A stretch of DNA of 64,000 nt. It comes from Streptomyces aurantiacus JA 4570 (lineage in GTDB: Bacteria > Actinomycetota > Actinomycetes > Streptomycetales > Streptomycetaceae). The position numbers were made by a program, and so were the translations under genes. The stretch spans positions 1 to 64,000 of the forward strand of contig NZ_AOPZ01000228.1 of assembly GCF_000414115.1 (NCBI RefSeq), read 5' to 3'. Under the pieces are notes generated by a model, which saw only the letters and a list, made by a program, of their open reading frames with translations, had not been told where the DNA came from and ran no database searches. Below, one piece after another: positions 52,458-59,733 of this stretch (position 1 is the first letter of the stretch; each line of letters begins with the position of its first letter).

Positions 52458-52520
52458 CGTACGCGGTGCGGGTGGAAGCCCAAGGCCCGGGTGGCTCACG
52501 GGAGTTCGTATGATGCGCCC

Positions 52521-54214
52521 ATGGCAAGCACGGGGGAACTGGTCGCCGGACGCTACCGCATCGAGACGCGGCTCGGCCGGGGCGGCATGGGCACGGTGTG
52601 GCGGGCGCGGGACGAGCTGCTCGGGCGGGCCGTCGCGGTCAAGGAGCTGCATGTCGACGCCGCGCTGACGGCGGACGACGCGGAGCGGCAGCAGGAGCGG
52701 ACGCTGCGCGAGGCGCGGTCGGTGGCGCAGCTGAAGCATCCGGGCATCCTCGTGCTGCACGACGTGGTGCAGCACCCCGAAGCGTCCGCGCGGCCCTGGC
52801 TGGTGATGGAGCTGGTCGAGGGCTGGTCGCTGGCCGACCGGATGGCGGCCGAGGGTCCGCTGCCGCCCGCCGAGGCGGGCCGGGTGGGCCTGGCGCTGCT
52901 CGCCGCGCTGCGGGCCGCGCATACGGCCGGGGTGCTGCACCGCGACCTGAAGCCCGCGAACGTGCTCCTGGAGGCGGAGACGGGCCGCGTCGTCCTGTCC
53001 GACTTCGGCATCGCGCAGGTCGCGGGGCAGACGACGCTGACGCAGACCGGGGCGTTCGTGGGTTCGCCCGAGTACACCGCGCCGGAGCGGATGTCGGGGC
53101 GGCGGTCGGGCCCGGAGTCCGACCTGTGGTCGCTCGGGGTGCTGCTGTGCGCGGCGGTGGCGGGCACGTCGCCGTTCCACCGGGACTCGGTGGCCGGGGT
53201 GCTGCACGCGGTGGTCCTGGACGAGATCCGGCTCCCCGACGAGCTGGGCCCGCTGCTGCCCGTGGCCCGGGGCCTGCTGGAACGCGATCCGGAGCACCGC
53301 CTCACCACGTCCGGCGCGGAACAGGCCCTCCGTACCGCGCTGAACGAGCCCGCGCCACCCGCGCCCCACGCCCCGGCCACGACCGCGACCCCGGGCGCCC
53401 CGGCCACCACCCCCGCCCACGCGCACCCCGACCCCACCCCGGCCCGCACCGTCCCCGAGCCCCTGCCGCCCGCCCGGCGCGGTGCGCGCTCCCGCCCCCG
53501 TTCGCGCACCGCGGTCCTGGCCGGCGCCCTGGTCGCGGTCCTGGCCGCGGGAGGTATATCCGCGGGGATATGGCTGGCGGGGACGAGGCGGGCGCGGGCG
53601 GCGGCGGGAGGACGACGGAGGCCGCGGACAAGAAGGACCTGGAGCCCACCGCGAAGAAGTCCCCGAAAGGCCCGGCCGAGCCGCGCGAGACCCCTCGGCC
53701 CGGCACATCGGCCGACGGCTCCCAGCGCACCGGCAAGCCCGCGAAGACGCCCCCGCCGAAGGGCGCCGAGCCCCCCGCCGGCTACCGCGCGGTCACCGAC
53801 CCGGCCGGTTTCGCCCTCACCGTCCCCGAGGGCTTCACCCGCTCCCCCGAGCCGCCCCGCGTCTACTACTACTCGCCGGGCAAGAGGTTCCGCATCGGCG
53901 TCCACCCCCAGCCCAAGAGCCCGGCGGGCCCCCTGTCGACGATGCGGAAGGCCCACGCGGACGGCCCCTCGGACTACCCCGGCTACCGCGCCGGTTCGGT
54001 CACCCGCACCACCCACAACGGCCACGCCGCCGCCCTGTGGACGTTCACCTGGAACGGCACCGCCAAGGACGGCGGCCCTCGGGTCACCTACGACCTGAGC
54101 TGGAACGAGAACGGCAAGATGTACGACCTGTGGGTCTCGGCCCCGGCGGCCAGCGGGCCCGAGGGCAAGCGGTACTTCGACCGCGCCCTGCGGTCCTTCA
54201 GGCGGACCTCCTGA
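52521..54214 (+). CDS. Ser/Thr protein kinase with extracytoplasmic domain, frame broken at 53579-53582
   Basis: The kinase domain is intact: glycine loop LGRGGMGTVW (18-27), Lys41 (AVAVKEL), HRDLKPAN (140-147), DFG 161-163, APE (YTAPER). A Pro/Thr-rich linker and one transmembrane helix follow (about 333-351). At the G-run 53579-53582 the coding phase shifts by -1: the frame reading the helix continues as Arg/Pro-rich shadow sequence to 54098, while the -1 frame encodes a sensible extracytoplasmic domain (RTTEAADKKDLEPT...FDRALRSFRRTS) ending at 54214. One missing G explains it. The start is ATG 52521; TATGAT (52509-52514) ends six nt upstream, so the mRNA is probably leaderless. Confidence 0.8.
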
Positions 54215-55496
54215 CACCGTCGCTGTCGGGATAGAACTCGCGGCGCGCGCCCCGCGCGTCCCGCGCCTTCCCGAGCAGCCCCGCCGGGTACTCGATCAGC
54301 CAGTAGCTGACCGTCCCCGCCGCGGCCGCGACCGCGACGACGATCAACGTACCGGCGGCGAAGCCGAGTTGACCGCGCGGCAGCAGCCCCCACTTGTCCA
54401 GCTCCAGCATCACCGGCTCGTGCCAGATGTAGAGGCTGTAGCTGATGAGGCCGACGCCGGTCACCCAGCGCGCCCGCAGCAGCCCGTGCCACCGCACCCG
54501 GCGCCCGTCCCGCTCCCGCAGGTGCAGCGTCGCGAAGAGCAGCACGAACCACAGCAGTGCGGCCAGCGGGTGGTAGTAGGTGTGCGGGACGTTCTCCGGG
54601 TCGGCGGTGTACGACAGCGCGAGCAGGCCGCCGAGCGCGGCGAGGGACAGCGGCGTCGCGACCCGCGCGTCCACCCGCCCCCGCTCCCCCAGCGCCACGA
54701 GCAGCACGGCGAGCGCCATGCCCGCCGCGAACCCGCCGAAGCGGGCCTGCGGGCCGAAGTACACGGGCCAGTCGGTGTACGGGACCTCCATGACGTAGTG
54801 CGCGTAGCTGATCCACAGCACCGGCACCGCGAACAGCGCCGCGCACCCCGACAGACACAGCGCCACCCGCGCCCGCCGCGTCGCGAGGCGCCGACAGGCC
54901 CGGATCGCGAGCGGCCCGATGGCCACCAGGGCCAGATAGAAGGCCACTTCGAGGGACAGCGACCAGGTGGGGCCGAGCGTGTAGAAGATCCGGTCCCGGT
55001 CGAAGACGTGCGTGAAGGTGAGGTGGCCGACCAGGTCGCGCCAGTCGCCGGGCAGTGTCGGGTTGCGGCTCGACCAGACGACGAGCACCGCGAGGAAGTA
55101 CAGCGGCAGGATGCGGATGGCGCGCCGGAAGAGGAAGTCACGGCCGGACCGCACGCCGCTCCCGCCCGCCGCGGGCCCGTCTATCGCGGCCCTGGCGTAC
55201 GACAGCGTCAGCAGGTACGCCGACATCACGAAGAACAGGTCGATGACCTCCAGGGAGATCACCGCGCCGAGGTACGGGTTGTCGACCGGCGGGTGCGCCC
55301 CGGCGGCGTCGTACGTGTAGTACTGCTGCCACACGTGGAAGACGACGGTGCTCAGGGCGGCGAGGCCGCGGAAGCCCTGGAGTTCGACGGCGCGGGCGCG
55401 GGCGGGCTTGTTCGTACGGGGCGAGGGGACCGGCTCGGCGGGGAGCGGGGTCTCCTTGGCGAGCGTGACCGCGGGGGCGGTGGTGGCCGTGCTCAC
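54198..55496 (-). CDS. acyltransferase 3 family (OafA/NodX-like) membrane protein
   Basis: This 432-aa protein has about ten hydrophobic helices and the family motif ELQGFRGLAALSTVVFHVW (family Arg and His), plus RRAIRILPLYFLAVL. It transfers acyl groups to extracytoplasmic sugars. GTG 55496 overlaps the stop of the GT2 gene (GTGA), so the two are co-translated. The 3' end overlaps the convergent kinase gene by 17 bp. Confidence 0.9.
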   Translation of the reverse strand: MSTATTAPAVTLAKETPLPAEPVPSPRTNKPARARAVELQGFRGLAALSTVVFHVWQQYYTYDAAGAHPPVDNPYLGAVISLEVIDLFFVMSAYLLTLSYARAAIDGPAAGGSGVRSGRDFLFRRAIRILPLYFLAVLVVWSSRNPTLPGDWRDLVGHLTFTHVFDRDRIFYTLGPTWSLSLEVAFYLALVAIGPLAIRACRRLATRRARVALCLSGCAALFAVPVLWISYAHYVMEVPYTDWPVYFGPQARFGGFAAGMALAVLLVALGERGRVDARVATPLSLAALGGLLALSYTADPENVPHTYYHPLAALLWFVLLFATLHLRERDGRRVRWHGLLRARWVTGVGLISYSLYIWHEPVMLELDKWGLLPRGQLGFAAGTLIVVAVAAAAGTVSYWLIEYPAGLLGKARDARGARREFYPDSDGVRRSA

Positions 55497-57886
55497 GATG
55501 CCTCCGCGTCCGCCGTCGCGGCGCGCGGGGTGACCCGCCACTGCCGCTCGCCCAGCGCCTCCTTGAGGTGCGCCTGCCGGGCCACGAGGTTCTTGAAGTG
55601 GGTGTAGAAGACCGTGGTCACCAGGAGATAGCGCCAGAACCACACCTTCCTGCGCCGCAGTTCGGGCACCGCGAGCCGCCACGCGAAGGCGGCCTGCACC
55701 ACCCCGGCGGACATCGTCACGGCCGCGGCCATCAGGCACACCGGCACCGCCCAGTCCAGCTTGTCCGCGCCGCCCGCGCGCCACGCGGCGTGCAGCAGCA
55801 CCGGCAGGATCTGGAGCGTGAGCCAGGGCTGCACCTCGCGCCAGCCCAACAGCACGAACAGGCCCGTCTTCTGACGGCGTGTGAACCGCTCCGACCGCAG
55901 GGCCGCGCCCAGGTGCCGCAGGGAGACCTGGAGCCAGCCCTGTGCCCAGCGCGAGCGCTGGTTCCACAGCGGCCGCAGCATCGTCGGCGCCAGCTCGCGC
56001 GAGATGAGGGTGCGGTCCATGGCGATGCGCGCGCCCTCGCCGAGGGCCCGCATCGTGGAGTCGATGTCCTCGGTCAGCATGGAGCCGTGCATCCGGGTCC
56101 GGGCCAGGACGTCCGTGCGCCAGAAGCCGTTGGAGCCCCCGAACACCCCGAAGCCGTACAGCCGCGTACGGCCCGGGTGACTGACCGCGTAGATCGCCTC
56201 GAACTCGACCGCCACCATCCGCGCGACCCACGAGCTGTCGCCGTTGCGCACCACGCAGTGCCCCTGGACGACGTCGTAGCCGTGGGACAGCCAGTCCCAG
56301 GCGTGCCGGAACGCGCCCGGCGCCGGGTGGTGGTCGGCGTCGAAGACGCCCACGAACTCGCCGCGCACCCGCGTCACGGCGGCGTTCAGGTTCTGCGCCT
56401 TGGACGTGGAGCCCGCGACGGGCAGCAGCACCAGGCGCGGATCACGGCGCGCGACCTCGCGCAGGGTGTCCTCCACCGGCAGCGGGTGCGGGGTGTTGTA
56501 GGCGAGGACGATCTCCAGCTCGCCCGGGTACTCCAGGCGCAGGAAGGACTCGACGGTGTCGACGATCGTCGCCGCCTCGTTCGGCAGATACGCCGCGATG
56601 ACGGCGCTCGCGGGCGGGTACGGCTGCGCGGGCGCGGCCGGACGCGGCTCGGCGTCGAGCGAGAACAGGCACTCCAGGACGATGAGCAGCGCGGACGCCA
56701 CGAGTCCCGCGACGACGACCCAGTAGGCGTACGCTGCCACGTCCCAGTCGAGCCGGTCGTACGCCTGCTGGTACAGCAGGAACGGCACGCCCACGCCGAG
56801 GAGCAGCATGAGCACGGGCGACAGGAGCGGGGTGAGCGCGGAGCGCACGGTGTGCAGGCCGAAGCGGGCGCGGGCGTGCCGGGGCCCTTCGGCCGCCCTG
56901 GCCCGCATCCACGGCTCCCAGCGCACCGGGCGCAGATCGCGGTGGCGCAGCGCCTCGTCGGTGGCCTCGCGGGCGCGGAGGGCGGCTTCCTCGTGGCCGG
57001 GGGCGGGAGCCCGCGTCGGCGTCGCCGCCTGCGCCGCGGAACTCTCGTACGCGTCGAGCGGGGTGAAGCCGATCGCGGGCGTCAGGCGTACGTTCTCGTC
57101 CGCGACGACGAAGCGGGTGCCCGCGACGGACGCGGCGAACGAGGCGAGGCCGCGCGTGGCGGTCTCCTCGTCCACGCCCGGCATCAGCACGAGCAGATGC
57201 CCGTCGTCGTCCCAGCCGAGCCGGTCGCAGACGCTGCCCAGCCTCTCGGCCACCTGGGCGAGGCGCTCCGCGACCTCCCGGTGCACGCGCGGCCCGAGCC
57301 GCTTCTCCAGGGCCGGCATCTCGGCGACGCCGACCACGGCGAGGACGCCGCCGCGCCGCGCGGCCGGGGGCCGGCGCAGCTCGCGGTCGAGCTCGTCCAT
57401 GAAGTGGGGCCCCGAGTAGAGCCCGGTGCGGGGGTCGCGGAGGAGCTGGTCCACCGGTACGGGGACGCGGTGCAGCTTGGCCGCGATGCGCGCCGACAGT
57501 TCGACGGGCGCGCAGCCGCTGGGCAGGCAGTCGTCGGCGCCGCGGCGCAGCAGGTCGGCGACCGCGGCGGGCTCGCGGGCCGCCGTGCCGACCACCACCA
57601 GCGGCAGCGCCTGCCCGGCCGGTTCGGAGCGGACCTCGGTGATGACGTCGCCCCCGCAGCGACGCCCTCCGGGCCCGTCGTCGAGCGCGACGATCGCGTC
57701 CGGCGGGGCCTGGCGTATGTGGGGGTGTATGTCGCCGGGGACGGCGTGCTCGACTTCGTATCCCGTGGATTCGAGGGCTCTGGTGAGCTGTTCGCGGTCG
57801 GGGCCCGGGGCGCCTATGGCGAGGACGCGGCCTATGGATGAGGATGGCGAAGCCGATGACGAGGGTGAAAGGTGCGAGGTGAGCAA
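55493..57886 (-). CDS. processive GT2 glycosyltransferase fused to receiver-like and GGDEF-like domains
   Basis: The protein has 797 aa. Residues about 18-140 form a receiver-like domain (Asp near DAIVALDDGPGG). Residues 150-275 resemble GGDEF (DPRTGLYSGPHF; GWDDDGHLLVL in place of the GGDEF signature, so inactive). Two helices follow (about 345-410). The GT2 domain has DAD 516-518, TED 605-607 and QRSRW 643-647, the D,D,D,QxxRW set of processive beta-glycosyltransferases. C-terminal helices are present. The only upstream start is TTG 57886, unusual; the real start may differ. It is followed by the coupled acyltransferase gene. Confidence 0.87.
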   Translation of the reverse strand: MLTSHLSPSSSASPSSSIGRVLAIGAPGPDREQLTRALESTGYEVEHAVPGDIHPHIRQAPPDAIVALDDGPGGRRCGGDVITEVRSEPAGQALPLVVVGTAAREPAAVADLLRRGADDCLPSGCAPVELSARIAAKLHRVPVPVDQLLRDPRTGLYSGPHFMDELDRELRRPPAARRGGVLAVVGVAEMPALEKRLGPRVHREVAERLAQVAERLGSVCDRLGWDDDGHLLVLMPGVDEETATRGLASFAASVAGTRFVVADENVRLTPAIGFTPLDAYESSAAQAATPTRAPAPGHEEAALRAREATDEALRHRDLRPVRWEPWMRARAAEGPRHARARFGLHTVRSALTPLLSPVLMLLLGVGVPFLLYQQAYDRLDWDVAAYAYWVVVAGLVASALLIVLECLFSLDAEPRPAAPAQPYPPASAVIAAYLPNEAATIVDTVESFLRLEYPGELEIVLAYNTPHPLPVEDTLREVARRDPRLVLLPVAGSTSKAQNLNAAVTRVRGEFVGVFDADHHPAPGAFRHAWDWLSHGYDVVQGHCVVRNGDSSWVARMVAVEFEAIYAVSHPGRTRLYGFGVFGGSNGFWRTDVLARTRMHGSMLTEDIDSTMRALGEGARIAMDRTLISRELAPTMLRPLWNQRSRWAQGWLQVSLRHLGAALRSERFTRRQKTGLFVLLGWREVQPWLTLQILPVLLHAAWRAGGADKLDWAVPVCLMAAAVTMSAGVVQAAFAWRLAVPELRRRKVWFWRYLLVTTVFYTHFKNLVARQAHLKEALGERQWRVTPRAATADAEAS

Positions 57887-58161
57887 GTGTTGGTCCCATC
57901 CTGTTCGGACTGTGGGGGGAGGACCGGATGAACTGTTCCGTGACTGGCTGTTCTGCTGTTGGCCGTCCTGTTACTGACTGTTTCGCTACTGACTGTCGGT
58001 TACTGGCTGTCGGTTATGGGCTGTTGACTTGTTGATCACCGAACAACCCCTGAAATCAGGGACAAACGGCCACTTCAGCCTCAACGATCACTGTGACACA
58101 GCACCTTCAGCGGCGTAACGCTTGTATTAAGTCGCCGTGCACACACTGAGGAGTACGACCC
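57887..58161. promoter_or_regulatory. divergent GT2 / matB intergenic region
   Basis: This 275-bp gap holds the repeats at 57940-58027 and an AT-richer part, with a possible TATTAA near 58125. A clear GAGGAG lies 12 nt before the matB GTG. I see no gene. Confidence 0.45.
57940..58027. repeat. degenerate 14-15 bp tandem repeats
   Basis: TTACTGACTGTTTCG (57971-57985), CTACTGACTGTCGG (57986-57999), TTACTGGCTGTCGG (58000-58013) and TTATGGGCTGTTGA (58014-58027) are successive copies. Weaker copies extend upstream to 57940. They lie just upstream of the GT2 gene and could be regulator boxes or slippage remnants. Confidence 0.65.
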
Positions 58162-59637
58162 GTGGAATCCGAGCCTCTCTTCCCCGCCCTGGCCGAGCCC
58201 GGCCCCGCCCCCGCCCTGCAGTTCGACGACCGCGTGGTCACGTACGCGGAACTGGCCGCGGCGGCGGGCGCGCTGGCGTCCCGCCTCACCGCGGCGGGCG
58301 CGACGCGCGTGGCCGTCTGGTCGACGCCGACGCTGGAGACGGCGGTGGGCGTGGTGGCGGCGCTGGTCGCCGGTGTACCCGCGGTGCCGCTCAACCCGAA
58401 GTCGGGCGAGGGTGAGCTGGGCCACATCGTGGCGGACAGCGAGCCGTCGCTGGTGCTCGCGGGGGCGGGAGAGCGGTTGCCCGACGCGCTGGAGGACCTG
58501 GAGCGGTGGGACGCGGGGGTGGACACCACGGGCGGTGTGAGCCCGGCCGCCGCGCTCCCCACCCGGGCCCTCGACCCCTCCTCCCCCGCCCTCATCGTCT
58601 ACACCTCCGGCACCACCGGCCCGCCCAAGGGCGTCGTGCTGCCCCGCCGGGCGATCGCCGCGACCCTGGACGCCCTCGCGGACGCCTGGCAGTGGACCGA
58701 GGACGACGTCCTGGTGCACGGCCTCCCCCTGTTCCACGTGCACGGCCTGATCCTCGGCGTCCTGGGCCCGCTGCGGCGCGGCGGCGCGGTGCGGCACCTG
58801 GGCAGGTTCAGCACGCGGGGCGTGGCGCGGGAGCTGGCCACGGGCGGGACGATGCTGTTCGGGGTGCCGACGATGTACCACCGGATCGCGGAGGCGCTGC
58901 CCGACGAGCCGGAGCTGGTGAAGGCCCTTGCGGGCGCGCGGCTCCTGGTGTCGGGCTCGGCGGCGCTTCCCGTCCACGACCACGAGCGGATCGCGTCCGC
59001 GACGGGACGGCGGGTCGTCGAGCGGTACGGCATGACGGAGACCCTGATGAACACCAGCGTCCGCGCGGACGGCGAACCGCGCGCGGGCACGGTCGGGGTG
59101 CCGCTGCCCGGGGTCGAACTCCGCCTGGTCGACGAGGCGGAGGGTGAGATCGCGCCGGACGCGGGGCCGGAGGCGGTCGGCGAGATCCAGGTCCGCGGCC
59201 CGAACCTCTTCACCTCCTACCTCAACCGCCCCGACGCGACGGAGGCCGCCTTCGCCGACGGCGGGTGGTTCCGCACCGGCGACATGGCGGTGCGCGACGC
59301 CGACGGCTACGTACGCATCGTCGGCCGCAAGGCGACCGACCTCATCAAGAGCGGCGGCTACAAGATCGGCGCCGGCGAGATCGAGAACGCGCTCCTGGAG
59401 CACCCCGCCGTCCGCGAGGCCGCGGTCACCGGCGAACCCGACCCCGACCTCGGCGAACGCGTCGTCGCCTGGATCGCCCCCGCCGACCCGGCCCTCCCCC
59501 CGACCCTCGACGACCTCGCCACCCACGTCGCGACCCGCCTCTCCCCGCACAAACGCCCCCGCGCCCTGCACCTCGTGGACGCGCTGCCGCGCAATGACAT
59601 GGGGAAGGTGCTGAAGCGGGCGCTGGGCGGGGGGTGA
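58162..59637 (+). CDS. matB: malonyl-CoA synthetase
   Basis: This 491-aa member of the ANL superfamily activates malonate (and methylmalonate) with ATP and CoA. P-loop YTSGTTGPPKG near residue 155; YGMTETLMNTSVRADGEPRAG; C-terminal Lys in NDMGKVLKRAL. From memory the sequence aligns closely with S. coelicolor MatB (SCO2444), including LNPKSG and LPLFHVHGL. GTG 58162 follows GAGGAG. It supplies extender units for fatty-acid and polyketide synthesis. It is convergent with the S8 protease gene. Confidence 0.92.
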   Translation: MESEPLFPALAEPGPAPALQFDDRVVTYAELAAAAGALASRLTAAGATRVAVWSTPTLETAVGVVAALVAGVPAVPLNPKSGEGELGHIVADSEPSLVLAGAGERLPDALEDLERWDAGVDTTGGVSPAAALPTRALDPSSPALIVYTSGTTGPPKGVVLPRRAIAATLDALADAWQWTEDDVLVHGLPLFHVHGLILGVLGPLRRGGAVRHLGRFSTRGVARELATGGTMLFGVPTMYHRIAEALPDEPELVKALAGARLLVSGSAALPVHDHERIASATGRRVVERYGMTETLMNTSVRADGEPRAGTVGVPLPGVELRLVDEAEGEIAPDAGPEAVGEIQVRGPNLFTSYLNRPDATEAAFADGGWFRTGDMAVRDADGYVRIVGRKATDLIKSGGYKIGAGEIENALLEHPAVREAAVTGEPDPDLGERVVAWIAPADPALPPTLDDLATHVATRLSPHKRPRALHLVDALPRNDMGKVLKRALGGG

Positions 59638-59660
59638 GGGCGGGGCCCTGCCGGGGGCTT

Positions 59661-59722
59661 CCCCAGTCCCGCCCCTTCCCGGGGCGGAGCCCCAGTTCGG
59701 GAAGGGGCGGGACTGGGGCGCC
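59661..59722. terminator. 20-bp hairpin between matB and the S8 protease gene
   Basis: Perfect 20-bp arms, 59661-59680 and 59699-59718, enclose a loop that can itself pair (GGGGC...GCCCC). The right arm is part of a 24-nt element also present at 30020-30043. It serves the two convergent genes. Confidence 0.8.
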
Positions 59723-59733
59723 ACCCGCGAGGG

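Noticed and set aside
53570-53590. Programmed -1 frameshifting in the kinase gene
   Set aside because: The direction fits, but there is no X XXY YYZ slippery heptamer in frame and no obvious downstream pseudoknot. A missing G is simpler.
57200-57450. Active diguanylate cyclase in the GT2 fusion
   Set aside because: The GGDEF signature is replaced by GWDDDGH, so catalysis is not expected.
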